Shown: positions 55,624 through 64,000 of the stretch, piece after piece
Layout of the letters: the number at the start of each line of letters is the position of its first letter
Position numbering within the stretch: position 1 is the first letter of the stretch
NCBI RefSeq assembly: GCF_900186835.1
Contig: NZ_LT906448.1
Span: forward strand, 372,001 to 436,000
DNA: 64,000 bases
Source: Pasteurella dagmatis
GTDB taxonomy: Bacteria > Pseudomonadota > Gammaproteobacteria > Enterobacterales > Pasteurellaceae
Direction: 5' to 3'
Translations under genes and position numbers: made by a program
Notes under the pieces: model-generated
The model's input: the letters and a program-made list of their open reading frames with translations, nothing else
Database searches by the model: none
What the model was told of the DNA's origin: nothing

Positions 55624-57348
55624 CTATTTTAATGGCGAATTTTTACGTTCGATGCCATAGCGTTCCATTTCTTTGTAATCAATGACTTGTGCTTTACGTT
55701 TTCGAACATCGACAACGGTCACACGGTCAGTACAAGAATAGCAAGGATCGACACTACCAATAATCAATGGTGCATCAGAAACTGTATTGCCACGCAACAT
55801 ATAGCGAAGTACAGGCCAGTTTGCATAAGTTGCAGCACGACAACGCCAGCGGTAGAGCTTTTGGTTATCGCCTAACATTGACCAGTGAATATCTTCACCA
55901 CGAGGCGCTTCAGTAATCCCTAATGCAAATTTATGTGGTTTATAAGTGAAACCTTCAGAAAGTAATGGACCTTCTGGTAAGTTATCTACCATATATTCCA
56001 CCATATTCATACATTCAAAGGTTTCTTTAATACGCACACTTAAACGACCAAATACATCACAGCTGTCAGCGTGATAGGTATCAAATGGTATTTTGTCATA
56101 GCTTGAGAATGGGTGATATTTACGTACATCACGTTTAAAACCACTACCACGCACTAACGGGCCAACAGGGCTGTAATCACGTGCAATTTGGCTTTCTAAA
56201 CGACCAATATTTACAGTGCGCTGTTTCATATTTGGAGTGTTTAAGAGAATATCAATCAGTTCCGTAAAACCTTGACGCATTTCGCGAATTAATTGAATAC
56301 AGGTATTGCGTTGCTCTTTGAGAATGTCGCGACGAATACCTCCGATTAAGTTAATACCGTAAGTTTTACGTGCTCCAGTGAGAATTTCAGCTAAGGTCAT
56401 TGATTTTTCACGTACACGGAAGAATTGCATAAAGCCAGTATCAAAACCAACGAAGTGGCTTGATAATCCAATATTTAACATATGGCTGTGTAAACGTTCG
56501 ACTTCTAACAATAACGCACGAATCCATTGAGCACGTTCTGGTACTATAAGACCCAGTGCATTTTCAACGGAATTAGCATAAGCAACACTATGTGTAAAAC
56601 CACAAATTCCACAAACGCGGTCAGCAAGGAAGGTGACTTGATCATAATCCATTCGTGTTTCCGCGAGTTTTTCCATTCCACGATGCACGTAGAACAATCG
56701 GTAATCAGCATCGACAATATCTTCCCCGTCCACGAATAAACGAAAATGTCCCGGTTCGTCAGACGTAATGTGTAATGGACCAACTGGAACAATGCGACCT
56801 TCGCCCTTTTCATTGATAAATTCGTATGTTTCTGTTTCAGTAGTCGGTTCAGGACGTAAACGGTAGTCCATCGAGTCTTTGCGTAAAGGGTAGAGACCAT
56901 CAGGCCAGTCATCTGGTAATACTAAGCGGCGTTCGTCAGGTAATCCCACAGGAATAAGCCCATACATATCGCGAACTTCACGTTCTCCCCAAACTGCAGC
57001 TGGCACTCTTGGTGTGACAGATGGATATTCAAGCGTGTTGGCATCGACTAATGCTTTAATCACTACCCAACTTTTAATATCGCCTTCCATTGATAAAACA
57101 TAATAGACCGCATAGTGACCATTAAGTGCTCTTTCATCGTTACCGAACAGCACAGAAAGCCAACCATTATTTTCGTAATAAAGCCATTCTACGACTTCAG
57201 GTAACATATTGGTTTTAATCGTTAAAGTGACTTGATCATCTGTTGACCATTCTTCCTCTAAAATCGTATTTGGAAATTTTTGTGCAAGTGCGGCAACATA
57301 GTTTTTTCCGATTTGTTGACCGACAACCGCATTTTGATTTAACTCCAT
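55624..57348 (-). CDS. hyfG: [NiFe] hydrogenase-4 large subunit HyfG
   Basis: A 574-residue catalytic subunit that reduces protons to H2, with a NuoC-like N-terminal part (AVWGEREVRDMYGLIPVGLPD near residue 125) fused to a NuoD-like catalytic part. The nickel ligands are DRVCGICGFTHS near residue 241 and DPCYSCTDR near 535. After that Arg a 32-residue tail follows (from VTVVDVRKRK to IERKNSPLK), the part HycI should remove. In E. coli HycE the residue after the cut is Met, and here it is Val. AGGAGGAAAC precedes the ATG. Confidence 0.96.
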   Translation of the reverse strand: MELNQNAVVGQQIGKNYVAALAQKFPNTILEEEWSTDDQVTLTIKTNMLPEVVEWLYYENNGWLSVLFGNDERALNGHYAVYYVLSMEGDIKSWVVIKALVDANTLEYPSVTPRVPAAVWGEREVRDMYGLIPVGLPDERRLVLPDDWPDGLYPLRKDSMDYRLRPEPTTETETYEFINEKGEGRIVPVGPLHITSDEPGHFRLFVDGEDIVDADYRLFYVHRGMEKLAETRMDYDQVTFLADRVCGICGFTHSVAYANSVENALGLIVPERAQWIRALLLEVERLHSHMLNIGLSSHFVGFDTGFMQFFRVREKSMTLAEILTGARKTYGINLIGGIRRDILKEQRNTCIQLIREMRQGFTELIDILLNTPNMKQRTVNIGRLESQIARDYSPVGPLVRGSGFKRDVRKYHPFSSYDKIPFDTYHADSCDVFGRLSVRIKETFECMNMVEYMVDNLPEGPLLSEGFTYKPHKFALGITEAPRGEDIHWSMLGDNQKLYRWRCRAATYANWPVLRYMLRGNTVSDAPLIIGSVDPCYSCTDRVTVVDVRKRKAQVIDYKEMERYGIERKNSPLK

Positions 57349-57368
57349 TGTTTCCTCCTAATGCCGAT

Positions 57369-58895
57369 CTATTGATTTAATGGTAACCAAGGTAATAATG
57401 CATCAGTTAATGTGGCATTGTTTTGTCCTAGAACAATATTTACTGCGGAAGTAAGTAATTGCAGTATCGGCTCACAAAGATACAAGCCAAACATTAACAT
57501 TAAGCCAAGCAAGGCAGCCATTGGAACGATTGTAATAATAGAAAATTCACCAGTTTCAATATGCTCTGGTTTCTCACCAAGTACAGTATTTAATACCATT
57601 TTTGCAAGCGCTGCTAATACGATAGTGAGCAAGATTAAGCAGAAGATCATTAAGCCTATATGACCAGTTGTAATTCCTGCTGTCACTAGAGCCAATTCAC
57701 TGATAAATAAGTTAAATGGTGGTACGCCACTCAATGCAAGCGCACCGCCGGCAAATAATACAGCAGTAATTGGCATTGTTTTCCACAAGCCTTTGATATC
57801 TTGCATATCACGACTGTGATATTTCACTAAAATGTTTCCTGATGCACAGAATAATAAGGTTTTCGCTAAACTGTGGTTTATGGTATGTAGTAGTCCAGCA
57901 AAGACACCGAGTGGACCACCAATACCAAAACCTACTGCAATTAAACCCATATTTTCAATACTTGAGTAAGCGAGTAAGCGTTTGATATCACGTTGTGCAA
58001 TGATAAATAAGGCCGCTATAGCTACAGAAATAATACCGAAGATGAGCAATAGATTTTGTGCAAATTCAGGACCGACTGCTTTATTGGTGAGAATGTAGTA
58101 ACGTAACACGACTAACATTGCACAATTTAGTAATATTCCTGAAAGAATCGCACTAACAGGGCTTGGGGCCTCACTGTGCGCATCGGGTAACCAAGTGTGC
58201 ATTGGGAATAACCCGCATTTTGTACCAAACCCGATAAGAATAAATATAAAAGCAAGATGAATTAAATGTGGATCAAGTGCGGTCGCATTTTCATTAATTT
58301 TTGTCCAGAAAATTGCTTGTTCAGGATCTGCTAGAATGTTGCTTGCATCGGCGAAAACAAGCAAGGTACCGTATAAGCCGAATGCTACCCCAACAGAACA
58401 AATAATGATGTATTTCCAAGCGGCTTCTAGAGAGGTACGTTTACCATAAGCACCCACTAAGAAAGCGGAACTTAAGGTTGTCGCTTCAATGCCCACCCAC
58501 ATCACAACGATGTTGTTTGTCATTACAGAAAGTAGCATTGTGAAGAAGAAAAGATGGAAGAAACCGTAATAATTACCGTATTGTTGTTCGTTAAACTCAC
58601 CTAATTCCAACTCTTTTTTCATATAACCAATGGAATAAAGACCTGCTAATAAACCGACAATACCAATGATTCCCACAAAAATAGCTGACAAGCTATCAAC
58701 ATAAAACCAGTGTCCTTCTGTGCTGAGAGCGCCCTGAGAAAGGACATCAGCGCCCAGTTTGAGTGAAAAAAGTGCGGTCAGAATTAAGCCAGTTATGTGT
58801 AAACTCGTACTGAGATTTTGACTATTAATCCGCGCAGCTACAAAGCAAGCTAGGGCAATTAGTAATGGTGCAAGTAATAAGATGTTAATCCACAT
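57369..58895 (-). CDS. hyfF: Hydrogenase-4 membrane subunit HyfF (antiporter-like)
   Basis: A 508-residue polytopic protein of the NuoL/M/N and Mrp-antiporter family with about fourteen membrane segments. Proton-channel residues are visible: a Glu in VMWVGIEATTLSSAF, Lys/His in TKCGLFPMHTWLPDAHSEAPSPVSA, and RLLAYSSIENMG. HyfF distinguishes hydrogenase-4 (FHL-2) from hydrogenase-3, which lacks it. AAGGGGTAAG precedes the ATG, and hyfE ends 4 bp before it. Confidence 0.94.
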   Translation of the reverse strand: MWINILLLAPLLIALACFVAARINSQNLSTSLHITGLILTALFSLKLGADVLSQGALSTEGHWFYVDSLSAIFVGIIGIVGLLAGLYSIGYMKKELELGEFNEQQYGNYYGFFHLFFFTMLLSVMTNNIVVMWVGIEATTLSSAFLVGAYGKRTSLEAAWKYIIICSVGVAFGLYGTLLVFADASNILADPEQAIFWTKINENATALDPHLIHLAFIFILIGFGTKCGLFPMHTWLPDAHSEAPSPVSAILSGILLNCAMLVVLRYYILTNKAVGPEFAQNLLLIFGIISVAIAALFIIAQRDIKRLLAYSSIENMGLIAVGFGIGGPLGVFAGLLHTINHSLAKTLLFCASGNILVKYHSRDMQDIKGLWKTMPITAVLFAGGALALSGVPPFNLFISELALVTAGITTGHIGLMIFCLILLTIVLAALAKMVLNTVLGEKPEHIETGEFSIITIVPMAALLGLMLMFGLYLCEPILQLLTSAVNIVLGQNNATLTDALLPWLPLNQ

Positions 58896-58899
58896 AATC

Positions 58900-59547
58900 T
58901 TACCCCTTCAACTCTGAGAGATCGTTAGCATCCAAGCTATTGATCTTTTTATAAATTTTATTAACTAAGACTACCATAATCACAATGGCAAAAATCGCAT
59001 CGGTTGAGATACCAATTTCAACTAATTCAGGTGCTTTATGTCCTAGCAAGGCTAAGCTGAGATGTGCGCCGTTCTCCATTAAGCAGTAGCCGAATACCTG
59101 TTTGAGTAAATGGCGTTGTGACACGATACAAAGCAAGCCTAAGAAGAAATGGGAGAATGAAACAGCAAATGCAGGTTTCACATTTTCAATAATGGCTAAG
59201 TTAATTGGCTCAACAATTAAGTAACTGACGATCATAATCACTGGGAAAATCGGAATCAGCCACGCTTTATTTACGCCGTCTGCAAAATCATTTTCAGGCA
59301 GTTTGCGTGCCATATAGAAAATCAATGCTGGCACTAAAACCACTTTGGTGAAGAACGCTGAAATCGACCACATATATAATTCGTGAGCATTCATTGCTTT
59401 TGCGAGGAAGTAGAAAAGTGCAACAAGCACGAGAGATTGAACTGCATAGCTAATCGCCGCACTTTTTACCGTTTTGGTATAAATCACGATGACCGAGGTA
59501 AAAATCAGCAAGCCGGCTAAACTATTGATCAGAGCTAAATTCATCAT
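58900..59547 (-). CDS. hyfE: Hydrogenase-4 membrane subunit HyfE (NuoK-like)
   Basis: A 215-residue membrane protein with about six segments. The middle part, SHFFLGLLCIVSQRHLLKQVFGYCLMENGAHLSLALLGHK, carries the NuoK-type Glu. APELVEIGISTDAIFAIVIMVVLVNKIYKKI is the conserved end. Two adjacent ATGs (59547 and 59544) follow GGGGGG, and the second has better spacing. HyfE is not found in hydrogenase-3, so it supports the FHL-2 assignment. Confidence 0.93.
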   Translation of the reverse strand: MMNLALINSLAGLLIFTSVIVIYTKTVKSAAISYAVQSLVLVALFYFLAKAMNAHELYMWSISAFFTKVVLVPALIFYMARKLPENDFADGVNKAWLIPIFPVIMIVSYLIVEPINLAIIENVKPAFAVSFSHFFLGLLCIVSQRHLLKQVFGYCLMENGAHLSLALLGHKAPELVEIGISTDAIFAIVIMVVLVNKIYKKINSLDANDLSELKG

Positions 59548-59557
59548 TATTCCCCCC

Positions 59558-61000
59558 TTAACTTAACCACCAAGCGGCAATTGCACTTGATAACACTGAC
59601 ATCACCATCAATACGATTAAGACTATCGCCATTGATTTTGGTAAGGTTTGTGCATCTAAAACGTCTTGTGACGGTTCGCCAATTACACATTGTCCGAATT
59701 TGTATAACAACCACACAAAGGTCGCGATTGATTCAATGAGTGCTAAAATAATCAACGGCATTACCCACGCATATTCTTGGCTGACTTCAAAACCTGCGGC
59801 AAATAACGGGAATTTACTGAAGAATCCGTTAAATGGTGGCACACCTGCAATAGCAAGCGTTGCGACACCAAAGCCTGTGCCGATGAGTGGCATTGTGCGC
59901 ATAATTCCTTGTAAACGAGGCATTAGGCGAGTTCCTGTGCTATAACTCAACGCACCAGCCACAAGGAAGAATAAGCTTTTGGCGAAAGCGTGGTTGAAGA
60001 TATAAACAATTGCTGCAATGAAGGCGAGTTTTGAATTAAATACCGCGAGAGATAAGCCGATAAAAATGTAAGCTAATTGTGTGATGGTGGAATAAGCCAA
60101 TAAACGTTTTAAGTCGTGTTGTGGCAAATACATAAAGAAGCCGTAAATTAGCGTTATCATCGCCATAATTAAGCCAATGACACCGATAATTTCTGGAATT
60201 TCACCCGCAGAATAAACCGCCCTTGCAAAAATATACACCCCAACTTTGACCATTGATGCAGCGTGTAAATACGCACTGACAGGGGTTGGCGCTTCCATTG
60301 CGTTTGGTAACCAAATTTGTAACGGCATTTGCGCTGATTTACCCCAAGCAGCAAGCATAATGCCGAGTAACACACAGATTTTTGCATCTGGAGATAAAGT
60401 GGCGAGTGTTGCGATTGAGAATGTACCGCTTTGGCTAAATAAATAAGCGGCTGCAAAATAAAGCCCTAACGCACCAATATGGGTGAGAATTAACGCTTTC
60501 ATTGCTGCGGCTTTGGCTTTTGGTGTTTGGTAGTAACTGATTAATCCCCAAGAACAAGCCCCTGTAATCTCGAAGAAAAAGAGTTGTCCAATTAAGGTAG
60601 AAGAAAAAACAAGTCCTGCCATTGCACCGATGAAAATCAGTAAGAAGGCATAAAAACGTGGTTTCCCTGCGTGTGGGTGTTCTTTATTTTGTTCAGTGAG
60701 ATAACCGCAAGAATAGAGGCAAATTAAGAAACCAAGCACGACAACAGCAAAGCCAATCAATGTGCTGACTTCATCAAGGGTGATTCCCCAGATGACTATA
60801 TGCCCAAAACTAATGATGTCGTAAGTCACTGGAATGCGACCATTAGCGTGCCAACTTAATGCAATGAGCAAGACACCGACTGAGCTGATTAAGGCAACGA
60901 GTGTGGCAAATTTTGCAAACTTATCGCGAACAACCGGCAAGCCAGTCACAAATGCACCAAGGAACGGTAAGATAATGGTTATCAGTGTTAAACTTTCCAT
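59558..61000 (-). CDS. hyfD: Hydrogenase-4 membrane subunit HyfD (antiporter-like)
   Basis: A 480-residue antiporter-like subunit with about fourteen membrane segments. Channel motifs include FEITGACSWGLISYYQT, AWGKSAQMPLQIWLPNAMEAPTP and RLLAYSTITQLAYI. It is the third proton-channel-like subunit of the membrane arm with HyfB and HyfF. It starts 9 bp after hyfC, and GGGGGAA precedes the ATG. Confidence 0.93.
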   Translation of the reverse strand: MESLTLITIILPFLGAFVTGLPVVRDKFAKFATLVALISSVGVLLIALSWHANGRIPVTYDIISFGHIVIWGITLDEVSTLIGFAVVVLGFLICLYSCGYLTEQNKEHPHAGKPRFYAFLLIFIGAMAGLVFSSTLIGQLFFFEITGACSWGLISYYQTPKAKAAAMKALILTHIGALGLYFAAAYLFSQSGTFSIATLATLSPDAKICVLLGIMLAAWGKSAQMPLQIWLPNAMEAPTPVSAYLHAASMVKVGVYIFARAVYSAGEIPEIIGVIGLIMAMITLIYGFFMYLPQHDLKRLLAYSTITQLAYIFIGLSLAVFNSKLAFIAAIVYIFNHAFAKSLFFLVAGALSYSTGTRLMPRLQGIMRTMPLIGTGFGVATLAIAGVPPFNGFFSKFPLFAAGFEVSQEYAWVMPLIILALIESIATFVWLLYKFGQCVIGEPSQDVLDAQTLPKSMAIVLIVLMVMSVLSSAIAAWWLS

Positions 61001-61009
61001 ATGTTCCCC

Positions 61010-61969
61010 CTATAAGCCTACCAAATAAAAGACGAAGGCTAAAACCGACACGCCAAATCCGATAACAGTAATTTTGCCTGTTAACATAAAGCGTAAGCGA
61101 GCAAGGCTGTTTTCAAACACGCAAGCAATCACATAAAGTGCGGTCAATTTTAAGAAGAAAAATAACATACCGAATAAAATCGCACTTGAAGTGAATTCTG
61201 CGGCTGCACCATAAGGTAGAACAACGCTTGCAAAGATCGCAGCAACAACCATTTGTTTTAAACTTAAACCGACTTTAATGATGGCAAAAGAGGGACCTGA
61301 ATATTCTGTTAATGGACCTTCTTGTAGTTCTTGTTCTGCTTCGGCTAAGTCAAATGGGATTTTTCCCATTTCAATAAAGACTGAAAAAGCCAACGCAATT
61401 GCTGCGATTAAGGCTGAAAATGGTGTCGCAAGTTGATGTGATGCAATAGTATTGCTCATCACGCCAAAGTGAGTAGAGCCAACGCCTAAGGCGATCACTA
61501 ACAAACTTAACATTAATGTTGGTTCAACCAAGACACCTAATGTTACTTCTCGGCTTGCCCCGATCCCTGCAAAAGAGCTGTTAGAATCAAGACCGGCAAT
61601 AGAGAAGAAGAAACGGAATAACGCAAAGAGATAAATAACCGTGATTAAATCGCCTAAGCCACCAATGGGTGAATAGCGAGTGAATAACGGTAATCCCATT
61701 GCAATCACTAATACGCTACCTACAAGCACATAAGGCATCACTTGAGATACCATTCCGGCAGCTTCTGGTGCGATATTTTGTCGTTTCATTAATTTCACAA
61801 TATCACGATAGTCTTGCAATAAACCCGGTCCACGACGAGACTGGATTCTTGCTCGGATCATTCGTGATAAACCTGAATAAAATGGTGCTAACAACAATAA
61901 CAATACAGCTTGAAAAATGCCGAAGATCCACATCGTCATTGATGTCATTATTTCATTTGGAATCGTCAT
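61010..61969 (-). CDS. hyfC: Hydrogenase-4 membrane subunit HyfC (NuoH-like)
   Basis: A roughly 319-residue membrane anchor with eight segments that connects the hydrogenase module with the antiporter arm. NuoH/HycD signatures are SRRGPGLLQDYRDIVKLMKRQ near residue 42, AGIGASREVTLGVLVEPTL near 138 and IEMGKIPFDLAEAEQELQEGPLTEYSGPSFA near 205. Two adjacent ATGs exist (61972 and 61969). GGGGG at 61979-61975 is 2 and 5 nt away respectively, so 61969 is preferred. The Shine-Dalgarno overlaps the hyfB stop. Confidence 0.93.
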   Translation of the reverse strand: MTIPNEIMTSMTMWIFGIFQAVLLLLLAPFYSGLSRMIRARIQSRRGPGLLQDYRDIVKLMKRQNIAPEAAGMVSQVMPYVLVGSVLVIAMGLPLFTRYSPIGGLGDLITVIYLFALFRFFFSIAGLDSNSSFAGIGASREVTLGVLVEPTLMLSLLVIALGVGSTHFGVMSNTIASHQLATPFSALIAAIALAFSVFIEMGKIPFDLAEAEQELQEGPLTEYSGPSFAIIKVGLSLKQMVVAAIFASVVLPYGAAAEFTSSAILFGMLFFFLKLTALYVIACVFENSLARLRFMLTGKITVIGFGVSVLAFVFYLVGL

Positions 61970-61978
61970 CATTTCCCC

Positions 61979-64000
61979 CTATTTCATTATTGTTAAGCTA
62001 AGTAGCAGCAGAGCTAATGCAACAACAAAATATAAGCAATACATGCGGAAGTCTCCACGTTGCAACCAACGGACTTTTTCCGCTAAACGTGGAATTTGAT
62101 AGCCTAATGGCATAGTCACTTTTTCTTCCCAGACAGGTTCGACTTTTGTCGAAATAGTAATACTTTGATCAATCACTTTTTGACTAATCCCACCAAGTGA
62201 TAAGCGTTCGCGTAGGGTATAAAGTGGTTTAAAGATAAAGCGTAGTGGTCGAGTAAAGTTGCCTGATGAAAGGCTCATATCGCTTTCATATTCATAGCCA
62301 CAAGCCCAAGGGGTACCTTTGTTTTGATCAGGTAGGCGGCTTGGTTTCGTGTAAGCATAATAGACAAATGGAAGTGCGATACTTGCGATCAACATAATCG
62401 CAATCATTGGTGTTGATAAGACGGTTGAGGCATTTTCACTTGTCATCACAAAGCCTTTTTCTGCGATAGTGAAGCTGTCTGTTTGTGCAAGTGCGGTCGA
62501 AATATTAAGAATTATTGGTGCTACAACTGAGGCACCGATACCTAACAAGATACAAAGTGTAGCTAAGATTGCCATTGCTACCCACATTGTTTTTGGTACT
62601 TCTCGTGCTTCTGCTGCTTTTTCGCTACGAGGTGCGCCAGAAAAGCTAATACCATAGACTTTTACAAAACAAAGTGCAGCTAATGCGCCAGTTAATGCTA
62701 GCATAATAATTGCGACAGGGGCTAGGCAGCGGAGAATGAAGTAGTCGCTTTGGCTTAGGTTAAATAGCGCTTGATAAGTAAACCATTCACTCACAAATCC
62801 GTTGAATGGTGGCAGTGCCGAAATTGCCATTGTACCGATCAAGAAACAAAGTGCGGTATAAGGCATTAATTTTCCGAGCCCACCCATTAAGTCCATATCT
62901 TTAGTATGTAGGCGATACATAATTGAGCCAGCACCTAAGAAGAGTAAGCCTTTGAAAATCGCGTGGTTGAGTAAGTGGTAAAGTCCGCCTAAAAAACCAA
63001 TTGCTGCGAGTACTGGTTCGTTGATTGCCATTCCAATCATACCAACGCCCACACCCATCATAATGATACCTACGTTTTCAACAGTGTGGTAAGCAAGTAG
63101 GCGTTTTATATCGTGTTCGGCAATTGCGTAAAGCACGCCAAGTACAGAAGAAATTGCACCGACACAAAGAACGATAACGCCAAACCAAGGGTTGCTTGCG
63201 TGTAATAAATCAACGCCAACTTTAATAATCCCGAAGATACCAATTTTTACCATTACTCCAGACATTAACGCAGAGGCATGTGATGGCGCAGCAGGGTGAG
63301 CTTGAGGTAACCAACCGTGTAATGGCACCATACCGGCTTTAGCACCAAAACCTAAAAATGCGAGGAGGAAAATTGTGAATGCGGTAGGGGAGGAGAAAGT
63401 GGTTTGACGGAAGGATTCAAATTCAAGACTGCCCGTTTCCCGATAACAGAGGAAGAACGCAATCATGATAAGCACCGAACCAGCGTGAGCAATAAAGAAG
63501 TAGAGTAAGCCCGCATTGATCGCTTTTTTATCTTGTTCAGTCAATACAAGGAAGTAAGAAGCTAAAGACATTAGCTCAAAGAACACTAAGAACCAAAATG
63601 CATTATCTGCGGTAACTACTGCAATCATAGAAGCAATAAAGAGATTCATAAAAAATCCCATGCTACCAGCACCTTTTCCTATATATTCTTTTACGTAGTC
63701 AAGGGAATAAATTGCGCTTACAATCACTAACAATGAGATGACAAACACCATAAATGCATTTAAACCATCTAATTGGATAACGTAGTTAGCGAAAACATAA
63801 GGTGTACTGATTGTATAGTTTTCGATGCCTCCTTTGAGCAAAATGCTAAGGCTCGATAGCAACCCTATTATTCCACCTGCAATACTCGAAAAGCCAGCAA
63901 TGCGAATTGATTTTAATTCGTCAGCACGCCATTTCAGTGATACAAAAGCCCCTATCGTATAAGTTCCTAAGGAAAGGAGGAGCAACATAATTGAATAACT
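61979..64000 (-). CDS. hyfB: Hydrogenase-4 membrane subunit HyfB (antiporter-like), probably partial at its 5' end
   Basis: About 670 residues, NuoL/HycC-like, with about sixteen membrane segments. Conserved blocks are FELMSLASYFLVLTEQ, GAKAGMVPLHGWLPQAHPAAPSHASALMSG and RLLAYHTVENVGII. The C-terminal GTPWACGYEYES region and a final segment (MYCLYFVVALALLLL) are also present. An ATG lies at 63988, but no Shine-Dalgarno precedes it and the frame stays open to the window edge. E. coli HyfB also has more residues at this point, so the true start is probably just outside. hyfA would be expected beyond it. Confidence 0.92.
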   Translation of the reverse strand, partial: SYSIMLLLLSLGTYTIGAFVSLKWRADELKSIRIAGFSSIAGGIIGLLSSLSILLKGGIENYTISTPYVFANYVIQLDGLNAFMVFVISLLVIVSAIYSLDYVKEYIGKGAGSMGFFMNLFIASMIAVVTADNAFWFLVFFELMSLASYFLVLTEQDKKAINAGLLYFFIAHAGSVLIMIAFFLCYRETGSLEFESFRQTTFSSPTAFTIFLLAFLGFGAKAGMVPLHGWLPQAHPAAPSHASALMSGVMVKIGIFGIIKVGVDLLHASNPWFGVIVLCVGAISSVLGVLYAIAEHDIKRLLAYHTVENVGIIMMGVGVGMIGMAINEPVLAAIGFLGGLYHLLNHAIFKGLLFLGAGSIMYRLHTKDMDLMGGLGKLMPYTALCFLIGTMAISALPPFNGFVSEWFTYQALFNLSQSDYFILRCLAPVAIIMLALTGALAALCFVKVYGISFSGAPRSEKAAEAREVPKTMWVAMAILATLCILLGIGASVVAPIILNISTALAQTDSFTIAEKGFVMTSENASTVLSTPMIAIMLIASIALPFVYYAYTKPSRLPDQNKGTPWACGYEYESDMSLSSGNFTRPLRFIFKPLYTLRERLSLGGISQKVIDQSITISTKVEPVWEEKVTMPLGYQIPRLAEKVRWLQRGDFRMYCLYFVVALALLLLSLTIMK

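Noticed and set aside
1-64000. CRISPR array, insertion sequence or prophage
   Set aside because: No regularly spaced repeats, transposase, integrase or phage structural genes were seen; the only frequent short repeat is the uptake word.

Overview
The window comes from a Haemophilus-like member of the Pasteurellaceae. It is AT-rich and carries about thirty copies of the Haemophilus DNA-uptake word AAGTGCGGT or its complement. Many core genes look most like H. influenzae genes (oapA, epmB/efp, lpxH-plsC-ftsP, der, dnaQ-rnhA, thrABC, arcA, dsbD, purHD-glyA, secDF-yajC, nikKLMQO-nimR). The formate hydrogenlyase genes, which H. influenzae lacks, point to a gas-forming relative such as H. haemolyticus or H. 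parainfluenzae. The species is inference.

Layout. 1-14.8 kb is mostly core: the 3' part of rdgC, a cyclase-family hydrolase, oapA, divergent epmB and efp, a membrane protein with lpxH, plsC-ftsP, der, a YedE-type putative selenium transporter, two tandem tRNA-Asp genes, dnaQ and rnhA. 13.5-28 kb is accessory. A broken DUF72 gene and an intact DUF72 gene flank a TonB receptor plus ABC importer (btuBFCD-like). These are followed by a small unknown gene, a ribbon-helix-helix/EVE fusion, an HaeIII/NgoPII-type restriction-modification pair and cobalamin-dependent metH. This stretch lacks exact Haemophilus uptake words over about 7.7 kb and holds three uptake words of the Actinobacillus dialect.

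28-46.5 kb is core again: yggS, the thr operon with its leader peptide and attenuator, arcA, the zinc-independent ribosomal protein pair L31B/L36B, dsbD, a DoxX protein, purH-purD with a PurR box, glyA, an exported esterase and yajC-secD-secF.

46.8-64 kb is a hydrogen-metabolism block: hypA, the nickel importer nikKLMQO with divergent nimR, hypC, and a long leftward operon hyfBCDEFGHIJ-hycI-fdhF. The fdhF gene is read through an in-frame UGA as selenocysteine, and a recognisable SECIS hairpin follows it. Together these genes give a formate hydrogenlyase of the Hyf (FHL-2) type: FdhF oxidises formate, HyfH/HyfI pass electrons to the [NiFe] subunit HyfG, and HyfBCDEF form the membrane arm. Nickel import (Nik), nickel insertion (HypA, HypC), large-subunit processing (HycI) and probably selenium supply (YedE) serve it. 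HypB, HypD, HypE, HypF, HyfA and the Sec machinery are not in this window.
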